Source of the DNA: Anticarsia gemmatalis
Lineage: Eukaryota > Arthropoda > Insecta > Lepidoptera > Erebidae
Reading direction: 5' to 3'
Length of the DNA: 64,000 bases
Assembly: GCF_050436995.1 (NCBI RefSeq)
Contig: NC_134764.1
Location: 7,564,001 to 7,628,000, forward strand
Shown here piece after piece: positions 13,454 to 26,057 of the stretch (its first letter is position 1; every line of letters begins with the position of its first letter). Under the pieces are notes generated by a model that worked only from the letters and a program-made list of their open reading frames with translations, made no database searches and was not told where the DNA came from. Position numbers and translations under genes: made by a program.

Positions 13454-16400
13454 CTATTCTCTATGCGCAGTCAGCGCCATCTGTCGTAGTTTAGCGCGTG
13501 CCACCTTTCCTGATGACGTCAATGGGATTTCTCTCATGAACATCACTCCTCCTCGCAGCTTTTGAGAATCTGAGAGTTTACCTGTGAAAAAAATTGGGAA
13601 TTTAGACAACATTTTATTTTACTGCTTGGACTTTGGTTTACTGCTCTGCAAAATTACAGAGATTTTTCAAGTCTTCGGTCGAGCGGTACCTAGTGAATTG
13701 GCTGCTTGATCACAGCAAAGTATAGAGGTCTTACCGAGGTAATATTGAGCTTTTTTCGTATTTGTATGAATTCTCATAAGTAGCCAGTAGTTTAGACACG
13801 TGTCCGGTAAACGGCAATAGGTGTGTTAGCTAACATTGCAAAAGGCATAACGTGGGTTTATCTCATAGTTCGTCACTAATTCCTACAGCCCAATATATTC
13901 GAGTATAGCAGATGAAAAATAAATAAAAATACAATGACTTACTAGCAACAAGATCCTTGATCTCCTGCGCAGTGACGTCACTACCAGGTGTTCTGACGAC
14001 GCACGCAACAGCGTGGTCTCCATCTTCTTCGTGAGGGATGCTGGTCACGCTCACATCTAAGACGCCAGGGTGCTCGCGGATCACCGCCTCTAACTCGTAG
14101 GGTACTATCTGAGGAACGCAATTAATACCAACATTATTACGGCTATTCATGATTTAGAGATTAGAGAAAATAGAATTTGATATCTGAATGTAGTCTCCCA
14201 AAATTTAATTGGTTTCAAACGTAGATACTATTAGCTCGATTTTCTATCATTACTATTGACTAACGAGCGTGGCTAAAACTGTTTGAAAAACCATGTCTTG
14301 AAGAATTAAAAGTTCTTACGAAATACGCTAGCAACTTTTCACACAACATTCAGTCAATGGCAGACAGGGGTAAGAAATTAACTGTTGTTTCAAATAAATT
14401 TAATGCCAATCAGGTGCGCATACGCACCGAACGAGCACGTGCGTGTACGCAAAATAATTCTCAAAAAGTTAGTTTTCTTACATGATAACTGCGATATTTA
14501 ATGAGCATCTTGACCCTTTCTACAAAAAAGTAGTTGCCTTCTTCATCCTTGTACAGTATATCCCCTGTTCTATACCAGCCGTCTTCTGTGAAGGCTTTCG
14601 CAGTCTCTTCTGGGTTGTTGTAATATTCCTGTGAAAAGACCACATGTTAGTAAAAACGTACTAAGTGACTTCAGGTCATTTTGAGTCTTAATCAAAGGTG
14701 TTAAAGTCTGTTTTGCACTTACTGAGAAGCAAGCTCCTTTAGTCCACATTTCGCCTGGTGTGTTCGGCTCTGTTATTCGTTTACCGGTCTCTGGATCCAC
14801 CAACTAGAAATAAAGATTATAAATATTTACTCTTGTTTACGAAAGTTTTATTATTCAGCACGGTATCTGTTCATCCAAGCTTCCTTCTCTTCTTAAATAG
14901 TAATAAATATTGTAAGGAAATCGGCTAGGTAAATGTAACCTTCTTTTCTTTTTACTTTTTTTCTGACTATCAGATAAAAATATGGCTTTAGCATTTCTGA
15001 TGATCCTTGAGTTATTAAGAGCTTGGGCTACACAAGTCATGAAATATTCTCTAGACAGCAAGAAAAGCGCGAGTATTCTTTAAAGTATCAACCTACTTTG
15101 ATTGTTTGCCAATCATATGGACTCTTGCCGCAGTTGCCGATGGGTCCTTTAGGATTCGGTATTAGGATAGGTCCCAGGTTCTCCGTTTGGCCGTACGCCT
15201 CTTGTACATATATTCCTGGACGCACCCGCTTCTGCAATTACAACAAACACGTTATTAATCTGGGATTGTATAAGACTAGAAAAAAAAGTCTAACTATGAT
15301 TTTTTCGCACTTTACATTACTTTATAGTATTCTTTTCACTAAGTAGCCTTAGCATGCAAGATTTGTCTAGCTTAAAATTAATCATTTTGTATATTTATAG
15401 CTATCCCAAATAAGCATCTGTATCAATGAGCTCCTTAGCCAGTAGACACTGATGTCCTAATTCCAGAATTGTGAATACCTTCACTAGCCACGAACCTTGC
15501 ATACAAGGCTCTCTACTAAGTCATTGGGCTATAAAAACTGCATCTAATCACCAAGGAATGTTTTGCAGCTGCCAATTTTTTTAACATGACCTGACTGATT
15601 GAATTTATTTCTGTTTTCTATAAGTAATTATAGTACTACGTACCTGTAGCTCCAAGAAAGTATCTCGATGGACTTTAGCCCCAGCCACCATGATGCTGTC
15701 GAAACAAGTCAAATCGCACTCTTTATCGCTTTTGACAATGGCCGAGGCGAGAGATGGACCGAACATTGCGGTTATCGGCTGAAAACAAAATAAATATGAC
15801 TACACGACTGTAATACCTATCTAAAACTGTATAAAGAGAGTGCAGTAAGTAGCGCGATTCTCTACAGTCGGTGCGAGTATCGAAAGTTTGACGTTTAAAT
15901 TGTACTGCTAAATAGTTCCTACAGCGCCCGTTAGAGGCGATGATCAAAGAAAGCTAGTCGGTTATCGGTAGTCGATAGTAGTAGAGAATCGTGCTACTAG
16001 ACTATTGCCATAAACCAGGCAGGTTAAAAAAACTGGAACACTCGCGGGTCAGCTAGTGTATAACTTCAATATGAAATTATTGATGATTAATTGATGTTTA
16101 ATTGACCTAAGGCTATAGAATTCGATTTCACGATTTCTGGCTAAGAATCGGATAGCTAATCAGAAGAAATTTTATAATTGGTTCTTATTTTGTCTAGCAA
16201 ATAGCAAAATAACTTCATCTGACAATAATTCATAAGCTTTAAAACTGTCTGTTAATTTTCTTATTAATATTTAATTACCTTATATTTATTGATAATGTCA
16301 ATAACATGTTCCGTGGTGACTGGCGCCGATGTCGAGATCTTTGTCAATTGCATAAGAGGGAAACATAACGCATTGAAGAACCCTGATATCCATTGTACGG

Positions 16401-19400
16401 GCGACAAGTGAAGAGCTGGCCGATTTTCACCAGTCAGTCTGAAAATTTAGAAAAAATAATAATATATCTAGATTTATAATAAATAAAAATAAATAACCTA
16501 TTAAAATCCCACTGCTGGGCAAGGGTCTCCTTCCGTAATGAGAGAGGGGTTAGGCCTTGAGTCCACCACGCTGGCCAATTGCAGGTTTGGGACTTTACAT
16601 ACCTTCAAGAACTGTTCTAAAGAACTCTCAGGCATGCAAGGTTACCTTACATCACGATGTTTTCCTTCACCGTTGGAAAAAGTGATAATATTTCTAATAC
16701 ACACATCACTCCGAAAAGTCATTGGTGTGTTGCCTCGGGTTCGAACCTGCAACTACTTGCGTGGAAGGTACCAATTTTTACCACTCGTCTATCACTATCT
16801 AGATCGAAATAAGTATGAATCTAAGTATCTATAAAAACATGACCCAAAATGGTGGCAGTGCTGAATGAAAAAAATCTTAAACTTACTTTTCCTCCTTATC
16901 CTTTTTGAAGAGTTTTTGCAACTCCATCATCTTCATGAGGAATGTCTTGTGCTTGAAGGCAGCTAGCTTGAGTACTCCCGTGGTGCCGCCTGTGCTTATC
17001 AACCAAGCGTACACCTTGTCCAGGTCAAAGGTTAGTGGCCTATAATGTAAAATATTTTTTAAAGAATATTTCAGGGTATTTGTCAGAAATGTGTATTATC
17101 TACATTTAAAATTACTATCGTAACGCCCGCGGCTTTGCCCTGGAATATTACACCCTTTTCGCGAATTTCAAAAATCCTTTCTAATGCTAGAAAAGATGAG
17201 ATGAGAGGTGAGCTACACTTCCATCGGATTTTTTATATTAAATTTCAACTTTCTATTTTCTGCAGTTTTGGCACAGCGGTTTAGATTGCCACGCCGATAC
17301 CATTACGTCGGGAGGTAGGGGGTTCGATTCCCATACGGAGTAATTATAATTATCTGTGTGATCCACAAATAATTGTTTCGGATCTGGTTGTGCTTTGTGT
17401 CCGTTATTTGTATGTTTGTAAAAGTCCCCGCGACACAAGAGCAATTCTTAGTGCGGGAGTTGTCTTTAAAAAGAAAAATAAAACTTACGCGAAATCCGCC
17501 AAATCATTATTATTATCATCATATTCTTCTAGAAATCTCTTCAAGGAGTATTCCCCATCGTCGAAGCAGATCAGCTTGGTGTCCAGCCCCAGTTCTTTTA
17601 TGACTCGCAGGTGGTCGTCGAGGTACTCCTTCTGGCAGAACGCTACCCTCGGCGATGATACTTTGAAGTGAGCTTTGATTTCAGCTGAGAACAATGGCGG
17701 ATTTTTGATGTTATTTTAAAGTAAGATGATCTAAATTCTAGACTAGATTTAGTATCAGTAGTTACAAAGTCTTGATTAACTTTATTATGTTTTAAATATT
17801 ATGTACCCAGTACCCACTTAAGTAATATCAACAATTAAATAAATAATATAACACTTTATGCTTATGAAAAATTACAACCTAAAAAAAATCTAGAAAGCGG
17901 AAATATAAAACTTATACAATGTACGTAGTGTTTGCTTAACTGTATCTAGTTATTTTTATGTAATGATAATTGCATAAAATAATTGGCTTACTCATTAAGT
18001 CCTTATTTTGCGTGATTCGAACAAAAATTGCCGAAAAAAATTATATGCACTTATCTTTTTCAAACTATTTAACTTTAATTACATGATCATCAAGTCAATT
18101 AATTATATAACTTTACATAACCATTATTTATTTTAACTATTCACAACATTTTCAATATTAAAACATTAAGTAGAAATTAAAATAAGTTGCATGTAATTAC
18201 TGAAGATTTTACTAGATGGCGTTAGAGTCGATTTAAATTATTAATTTAATCACAGGTGAAAACTTATCATTAATATAGGCATAATAATAAACGATTGTTG
18301 TTTCTAGTTACAATGTAGTAACACCTGAGACATTAAACATAGTAAATATTAGTATAATTTGGTATAAATAGGCCATGTAAACAGACAATGTAACACTATG
18401 TACTTACGATAAAATAAAACACAAGATTAAAAAGATCACGCCACTTCACTTCATTTCATGTTGTAATTGTATTTTATCAAGATAGTAGCACTTAGAGATT
18501 ATATTCTTAAGATCTGTATAATTGTATATCCTACCTACTGGAAAATCAATCAGTCTAGCCTTACTTCCAACCAATATGATTTTCTATGACCATATGGTTA
18601 GTGTTCAACCTAGTGTCAAGTTCAAGTGGTTCAACCCGCCCGGAAGGTCTTTGACATGGCTTAACGACTGTTATCTAAGTAGACAACTACCGGAAGCGAC
18701 ATTTTACGTGCTCTCCGAAGCACGGAGACGCCCAGCTCTAATACCACGGTCACCCATCTCCAAAATGACCGCGCCAACGGTTGCTTGACCGACAGATCGT
18801 TTACCGCCTAGCGAAGAAGCAGAAGCTGATGGTAACAAAAACAGATATGGGTGGCCCGGTATGGTGGTAGCGGTTCGCTTTACGTTTAGCTTCTACCACG
18901 AAACAAGCTTAGGAATATACTATAAATATCATCAATAACACAAAAACTCATAATGTCACTTGTATATGTACTTTGGTCGAAAGGATATGAATACTTAGGT
19001 ACGTTGATCATTCGACCCTAATTAGCCAGTCATGTGTCTGAGCACGTATCGCGAATTTAATAGCATGAGTTGCGATTTACTCACAATTTTGTACGTTTAA
19101 GCTTTAGTACAAAGGAAGTCATTTGGTCTTGATTGCTTTATGTATTTGTAATAATTGATATAAAAAGTCATGTACAAAAGTCATATCTTTTTTTATTAGT
19201 ATATTTATTTAGTAGTAGTGTTTATGTCATGTCTTGCAATTGAAATCAGTAGCACGATTCTATCGAGAACTTAGGTATAGTTTGACATTTAGAATGTTCT
19301 GCATAAATAGTTCCTTCGATGCCCGCTAGAGGCGCTGACTGGATTTTCATACAAAATTTGTCGAAAGCTAGCCTGTTGTCGAAAGTCCATAGTAGTAAAG

Positions 19401-22400
19401 GATCGCGTTGCAAGTGTGAATCCCACGCAGGGTCAATATTAATAGTGTAAACCCGGTTATCAAATTACCCGTTACGGCTACTCACGAACGATCGCATTTA
19501 TAACCATTTATGAGATGCGTAGCGGTTGCGTAAGATGTTGTAATTTTTTCCGGTATAACACTTTGTGGTATCGTGACAATCTTATTGACAGAGTAAACAA
19601 CAACCAAATTCAGCCATTTGTACACAGAAAATGTATGATCTTGAAATAGGAAGTAAAAACACGAGTGCCTTAAATAGTGGTAGAGATTTAAATTAGCTAG
19701 AACATTTTTAAACGTATGGTTCTGACCAGTACTTATGAGGAACCTCTCTCTCTCTCATTTTCTCTCCTTAATGATATAAGTTAATTAAGCTAATTCAAAG
19801 TCTGACAACCAGTCTTACCGAAGGGTATCGTGTTAGAACCCAGGTATTGCGTTGTGGAGGTCAGATAGGCAGTCGCTCCATGTAAAACATTGGTATTCAG
19901 CTGCATCCGGTGAGACTGAAAGCCGACTCCAACATAGTTTGGAAAAGGGCTTAGCTGATATAATAATAATAAGCTAATAATATAAGAGCATTTCTGTCTA
20001 TAAGTTACACATTTGCGGCTAAAAACGCTGAACCTTTTATTTTGATAAAATAGTAAATAGAGATAGCTTAACACTCAGGATAAAACATACTTATATGTAT
20101 CTAGAATCTAGATAAATGTCTGTTAATGCTGTTATAGGTACTTCTCGATATTTATCTCAATATTTTTTGTACAAGCAGGATGTAAAACATAAGATTTATT
20201 GATTGCATCAATCATACTTAAATATGAAATCTATGCAATCACTCTATCGAAATTACTGATTTAAATCAATACACTACCTAATAATCTTATTAAAGGAGAG
20301 GGCGACTGTTATCCCAAAATGTAAAAAGGATGACATTAGATAAAAGATGTTTTTTTTTTAAATAATTATGTGCGTTGTTGTCATGGATATCATCTCATTA
20401 CAGTCGGACTCAGTTTGTCTGGAGGTTTCATCTCCTTCCACTTGTTAAGGTAACTGATACTTTTTTTAAACCGAAAGTAAAACCGACTGTGTGGCTTTTG
20501 TATGGCAAACAGAGCAAGCGAATATTTGATTTCGTTGAATAGTCGTTTGATGATTTGAATAGAGATTGCAACGCGGGATTCTCGCCGCACTTTTTTCTCC
20601 TTTGTAATACATATCTTTCTACCAATGTGCAATGTGCATAAAGCATAAAATGTATTAAAAGTACAGCATTTTGTTCATATTATTCGTGATTCATGATTTT
20701 TTTATCGGCATCGCTAAAGTGCTTTGCCTGCCCCGGAATTCAATGGGACTAGGTACACGTGCGTCACCGAGGTGAAAAATATTGTTGAAGACGGGTCCGT
20801 GCTCATAATAAACTAATGCAAAAGTTTCAACGCGATTTCATGAACAAATTAATAGCTGAAACAATAACAACATTGTAATCTAATACCTATTTATGCTTAA
20901 TTTTGGTATTTTCCGTGAGTCACATGCAAACATTCGTTATCAAAGATACAGTTGACTAAAAGATAACGTAATTAGTGTAGGCACTTCTCTTAAGATGGTT
21001 TAAACCGCGCTCAGCAATGACAACATTAGGATAAAGCTGAGCTACGCAGTAGATAAAGGTTTTTTCAAATGTAATTCAGAAATTTTATTATTCCAGGTTG
21101 TGTAGTATTTTTACTAAGTGCTTTACATATATTGCTTAAAATCTTGGAGTCAGATGTTCAAAAATATTTAATAAATGTGAGAAATGCGTAAAGAATATAA
21201 GTGTAATACATTTTTTAAGTATGTAAATAGTGACGATTTGGACACTTATCTGGAAGGCTGGCAGGAAATGGCTGAGGATAGAGACCGGTGGAGGAGTTTG
21301 GGGGAGTGGGGAGACCGTAGGTCGACAATAAGACAGTAAAGGTAAAAAAATAATAATAATAGTACCTAGTGTCTACTTATAAACGTGGTAGATGACCTTT
21401 ACTGGTTGAGTGATGAACTTTTTTTAAAGGTTGAGTTCTTTAAGCTTAAAACTTACTATATTTAAAGAGTGGGTCGACTCCAGCAATAGGCATGCCGTTG
21501 AGCAGCGCGGCGTAGTAAGGAATGTGCAGGTCGAGGTGGTTCCTGCCGCCCAGCGCCAGCACGTCTCCCGGCTGCACGCCCAAGCGACGGAGGCATCGAG
21601 CCAGCTGTATGGAGCGACGGAGCACTGATGCGTTTGTCTCACTCTCGCCTGTAGCTGCGTCTACCTGTTGGAAAGAGAAGAGTGTCAGAAGGTAGTTCGA
21701 AAGCCTTCTTCATGATTCTGTTTGATGTTTTTCAGTCAGTATGCGGCTACTGCATAACAAAATACTAGCTCGATTAGCAAGTGAAACCAATTGTTATCGG
21801 GTATTCCTGTTAAATATTTAGAATGTTAGTCCTAAGTTTGACACCGGGCTTTTGCCAAGTAGGCTATACGACACGTCGTCTGCTGCCTCTTCATGTAGCC
21901 GCCTTCCAATTTGTACCTTTAGATTACTTTAGATTCACATAGGTCTTGGCTTTTTACTCGAGAACGGAGTGCGGGAGTCATGTAGTAATTTACCATTTAA
22001 GTGAGTGAACGACCAATTAGTACTAAGGTTGTCAAGTAATATCTAGGTATCAATTAACTTGAATTAACTATGCGAACTGACAATGATCAATCACCTTGTA
22101 GTTTGCTCCTTCATTTATTGAACTGCATTTTTATTAGTTACACGTGTCTAGTTTGTACTTTATTGCTTGACTTTTTTTTTATTTAAAAAGACAACTCCCG
22201 CACTAAGAATTACTCTTGTGCCTCGGGAACGGACTTTTACAAACATACAAATAACGGACAAAAATACAACCAGACCAGAAACAATAATTAGTGGATCACA
22301 TAATTATTGTTCCGTGTGGGAATCGATCCCAAGAGCTCCAGACGCAATCGTAGCGGCGGCGGCGTGACAACCTAAACCACTGCGCCTCGGAGGTGCAGAG

Positions 22401-25400
22401 GTTAGCAGTTAGTAAAAAAAATCGATTTTTTCTATCCGTCTAGTGTAAAACTTCAATAATATTGGTTCAGCAAATTATAAGTTGAGTGTTAAAAGAAGTT
22501 TGTTTGTGTAAACAACGCTTAAAATATGAAATTAAATAATATATTATTGTCTTGAAACAATCAAGATTTTGAAAGATTATTGCATTTTTGTATCTTCTTA
22601 TTTTAGCGTGTGAATTTCGACAAAGATCTTGAATATTTCAAAGAAATCATCACTTAAAGTAATTAACTAGGTAATTGTTCATTAAAACGTTTTTAAAGTT
22701 ATTTACCATTCATAAAGTTATCAATAGCATTAATCTTAAAAAACAAGCTTTTAGCGTTATTTTTTATACCAAAATGTGTTATTTTTATATTTTGAATGTT
22801 TTAAAACCAGATACTCATTAACAAATAGCAGAAATAATTAAAGGATGGAAGTTTCTTCAAGCCAACTGGTTATTAGTCTTTACACCTAACCGCTAATGGA
22901 GTGTCTTTCTCCCGGAATAAGCAGCTAGGACAGAGACTAGCTCACTCAAAGCCATGAGATAACAGCCATGATAAAAACAAAATTATAAATTAATAGTTCC
23001 TTGCCCCTCTCGACTCTCTTATCAATAGTGTAAGAGCCGTCATATCTGACTAATTAAGCGACGCGACGCCTGACGCATCTCTCGTCAGATGTGAACCGAC
23101 ACTAAAAGAAATTGGGTTTTTAAAGTTTGTTCAACCTGTGCCACATAATAACGATTCCCGTCACTTTCCGCTGTCTGTACTGCATGTTTAGATCTTTTAA
23201 CCTATGCATCGGATTTTGATGCGTGTTATACGACAAAATATGACACGAGAACCTATCAGGTTGCTCATGTGTGCATCTCCGTTGGAGGTACCGCGTCCTG
23301 GCCACTTTACCCTTTGACCGCTACGGTCGGTTATTCTCGACAAATCAAAAAGTGCTCACGCTTTCGTTGGCAAATGTCGGCAAAAATATAGCGTCGTGAG
23401 CACTTTCTGATTTGTCGAGTATAGCCGACCGTGGAGGTCAAAGGGTTAATGGTGACTGTTGAAGGAACACCATCAGGTTTTTAGTCGGTATGCCCAAATT
23501 TTAAGCTTGAGCCGCTAACCGACAGGAGAGCCCGTCAGACACTTCTTCCCATTTTCCTGACGCAAAAAGGGGAAAAAAGGTATACGTAGACAGGTAGCGT
23601 GAATGACTTACATAATTTGCCGAATTGAAGGTTCGTTTGAATAGTCATATGGCGTTGTAAAGCATATATGATAATAAGCCATAAACGGGAGATTTTAAGG
23701 TGATATGGCCTTGAAATGTTTATTTAAGACATTATATAGATGGTCAATAAGGTCAAGTAAGGTTAACTTGATTACAAAAACATTTCGAGTATAAACCTTG
23801 GACTTAAGGATTTGCAGATCATTTTAAGACTAAAGTTATGCAATTGAAATATCTATTATCTCCCAAAAGAGCGTTAATTAGTTTAGAGCATCTATTTAAT
23901 CACATTTATTTGTATATATACATACATATTTTAAATAATTATCACTTTTTCTAACGGCGAAAAAAAGCATCCTGAATCCTGATGCAACCTAGCATGCTAG
24001 AATTCCTATAAAACGGGAAACAAAGGTGTGCAAAGTCCCCAACCTGCGCTTGGCGAGCCTGGACTCAAGACCTAGCCCCTTCCTCACTCTGGGAGGTGAC
24101 CCTTGGCCAGTAGTAGAACATTAGTGCGTAAAATTTATTGTTATTTATTTTTTTAGATCTCGGGATTCAATACTTTTGGAAGGCGTAGGTAAGACTGAAG
24201 ACGTAGAGCCCCTAAACACTACTTTTTATTATAACTCTTATAAAAATATTATATTTACATTAACATAAAATATGTAGAGAATTTTGTCTCAGTAATCAGG
24301 ATTTTTACTACGATATCAATAATTTGCAAGCTTCGTTTGAAGTTTCAAATAATTGTAATTCGCGAAAGTACAAATGTAAAAATCTATTTAGATAGACACA
24401 ATATGTTCCAACTTTGACATCGTAACGAATCTATGGATTAACGAAACATAGATAGTAGGGCTACAGCTAGGACGTCTTGTGACTATCAGGATATCTCGCT
24501 AAGCTGTTTCTAGTGAATTGATCAGAAACTAGATCGCCATGAGTTAACAGTTTTGCAACTTGATCAATAGGTATAGTTTTAATGTAAACAGTTTTGCTTT
24601 TAAACAGTTGACCTTCAATGAAACTGGTTTAATTACTTACTTCCGAATATCGGCCAGGAGGACATTATTTTGTTTTTGTTATTCCTACTAGAAGTTATTT
24701 AAAACTTGGTACTTTAGGTTTTAAACTTTTAACTTAAACATATAAAAGGTCAAAACTTTTATTTTTTGCGTTTGTTTTCGAAAGAATCATTCTTAATTAT
24801 ATTTTGTATCTCTGTTTCATTTTTGAGTCAAAAAAATTTGGCAGGTACCTAGTTGTTTTTCAAGACCCGAGTAAATTGATATTATTTCATTAATATGAAT
24901 ATGAATTTAATTATTTGAAGCACCGGGAGAGAAAATTAAAGTTCACGTTAGGATATTCCTAATTACAATATCAAGCATACTTTGATTATAAGTTCCCGAT
25001 TGTTTGCCTCCAACTGATCTGATTTCTTCTAGATAAGCTCATTTTGGTATATTATTATATCTTTGTTAAACCAGCTACTACCTACTATGTTAAAAATGGA
25101 AGAGAGTTTCGTCCCGTTGTCATTAATCTAGATTAATGATAGCGGGACGAATTCAAACACAGATTTAAGAAGAGTGAAAGTTAGAGCTCTCTAAAAAATA
25201 TTATCCGAGAAATAGACAAATTACTCTTCATTTAAATAAAAACATAACTGTAATAATTAGGTATCTTAATTAAGAGCCAAAATGAAAAAAAAAACTTATG
25301 ACAATTTACAAGAATTACTCGTCTAATAAAAGAGTATTATTAGTCGGAATATCCTATCCGAAATTAGGAAAAAGAAAGCGAAGAATTACTCTATAAGTTC

Positions 25401-25641
25401 CGTAAATTATTTAATTTTAAAACGTAATCAAAGCACCGAATTTAATAAGAAAACTTCCCCAAACATTTTCACACTCAAAAACAGTTAAAATACTAAAAAG
25501 TTCTGATATGTACCTATGTTGTCATTTCAAATAACTATTAAAAAAAAATACCTGGCAAATCTCATTGGGCCTGCTTTTAAGTGCATGGAAAAACAAATGT
25601 CCCATATGACACTTATCATTGTTGATATCAATCAGCTGCAT
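13454..25641 (-). CDS. Acyl-CoA synthetase, 4CL/luciferase-like (ACS-A)
   Basis: Eleven exons give 532 residues: 25552-25641, 21457-21664, 17489-17684, 16887-17039, 16279-16438, 15644-15778, 15097-15231, 14723-14803, 14482-14628, 13943-14108 and 13454-13581. It belongs to the ANL adenylating family, which activates a carboxylic acid with ATP and joins it to CoA. Visible motifs: A3 loop STGGTTGVLK (180-189), YGQTE (327-331), WYRTGD (404-409), A8 hinge ERVKMLIKY (423-431) and A10 TSSGK with catalytic Lys516. Length is typical for the family. It ends in AHRE, so it lacks the SKL peroxisomal signal of firefly luciferase and its site of action is unclear. All core motifs look intact. The substrate cannot be read from sequence; luciferase activity is not implied. 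It is the divergent partner of the gene at 36731. Confidence 0.93.
15848..15998. mobile_element. MITE, AGTAGC(G/A)CGATTCTCTAC family, copy 1
   Basis: The terminal 18 bases are inverted repeats with one difference. The unit lies in an intron of ACS-A (between exons 5 and 6). Relatives are at about 19248-19411 and 29626-29808, with a likely fragment near 35764-35830. All share the core GCGCC...GAGGCG-type middle and the TCGGTAGTCGATAGTAG arm. Confidence 0.7.
16496..16805 (+). repeat. Lepidopteran interspersed repeat, longest copy
   Basis: This is the most complete copy here of the family starting CCCACTGCTGGGCAAGG. It runs through GTCCACCACGCTGG, a TTTTCCTTCACCGTT block and a GGTTCGAACCTGC box near the 3' end, which resembles a tRNA B box. 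It lies in the intron between exons 4 and 5 of ACS-A. It is SINE-like; the family name is not certain. Confidence 0.65.
17261..17480 (+). repeat. tRNA-derived SINE, copy 1
   Basis: The head contains an A-box-like TGGCACAGCGGTTTA and a B box GGTTCGATTCC about 50 bases later. The body ends in AGTGCGGGAGTTGTCTTT and an A-rich tail. It sits in an intron of ACS-A, with its tail reaching almost to the splice donor of exon 3 (17489). Reverse copies are at about 22172-22395 and 27735-27941. Confidence 0.75.
19248..19411. mobile_element. MITE, AGTAGC family, copy 2
   Basis: It starts AGTAGCACGATTCT and ends near GATCGCGTTGC, with the same body order as the copy at 15848 but more mutated ends. It lies in the intron between exons 2 and 3 of ACS-A. 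Confidence 0.5.
19795..19975 (-). repeat. Interspersed repeat, non-LTR tail-like
   Basis: The block CTGACAACCAGTCTTACCGAAGG, then TTCCATGTAAAA-type sequence and GAGACTGAAAGCCGACTCCAACATAG, ends in an ATAATAATAATAAGC microsatellite. Similar blocks occur near 4970-5090, 18600-18790, 26775-27075 and 33800. The order and the simple-repeat tail suggest 3' ends of non-LTR or SINE elements; the family is unassigned. Confidence 0.45.
22172..22395 (-). repeat. tRNA-derived SINE, copy 2
   Basis: This is the reverse orientation of the 17261 element. The tail side reads AAAGACAACTCCCGCACTAAG and the B-box side reads GGGAATCGATCCCAAGAG. It lies in the first intron of ACS-A. Confidence 0.7.
23310..23445. 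mobile_element. MITE with TTA duplication, PIF/Harbinger-like
   Basis: The ends CCCTTTGACC and GGTCAAAGGG are perfect inverted repeats, and the arms extend about 50 bases with few mismatches. TTA flanks both sides (23307-23309 and 23446-23448), which fits the 3-bp TWA target duplication of PIF/Harbinger elements. No coding capacity. It lies in the first intron of ACS-A. Confidence 0.7.
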
Positions 25642-25723
25642 TTTAACACTTCACAACACTATCAACACGACGATCTCGTACCGTAGACACTCACTGTGTG
25701 ACGGACGCGAGAAACTGTGCTCT

Positions 25724-25730
25724 GTATATA
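25724..25730 (-). promoter_or_regulatory. Likely TATA box of ACS-A
   Basis: TTATATA on the minus strand lies about 85-90 bases upstream of the ACS-A start codon. An ACAGTGAG initiator-like segment follows about 30 bases downstream (around 25694-25700). The paralogue has a TATA box at the same distance from its ATG. Confidence 0.5.
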
Positions 25731-25863
25731 AGTTCATCGACACTAACATGAATGAGACTATAAATGAATATCTTCAATGCTAAAGTTCCGGTTTGCGAAG
25801 CGCGAATCTACGCTAAAGTCGGCTTTTGATTAAGAGATGTAGGTAATGTATCTATGTATATTA

Positions 25864-26057
25864 TTAGGTCAGGGAAAAAGTCTTTTCTCATTATAGTATG
25901 TATGAACTTGTAATAAAATCTCTTTGGCTTCAAGAATCACAAATGAGTACACGGTTCATTAGGTTTCTTTCAGTGAGCTTGTGAGGTACCTAAATATCGA
26001 GCTTTTTTGTGTAGAGACAAGATTTATTATGACGAAAATACTTTTTTCCCGACCTAA
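25864..26057. mobile_element. Mariner-type MITE, copy 2
   Basis: The ends TTAGGTCAGGGAAAAAG and TTAGGTCGGGAAAAAAG (complement) are flanked by TA. The internal order is reversed relative to the 8117 copy. It lies just upstream of the ACS-A promoter. Confidence 0.75.

Noticed and set aside
21240..21340. Possible retroelement coding piece (GWQEMAEDRDRWRSL-like reading)
   Set aside because: It resembles the end of an RTE-type protein in one frame, but it is only about 100 bases with a nearby stop and ATAATAATA tail; too short to delimit separately.
13454..25641. Firefly-type luciferase
   Set aside because: The family motifs are shared by all acyl-CoA synthetases; there is no SKL end and no evidence for luciferin use.
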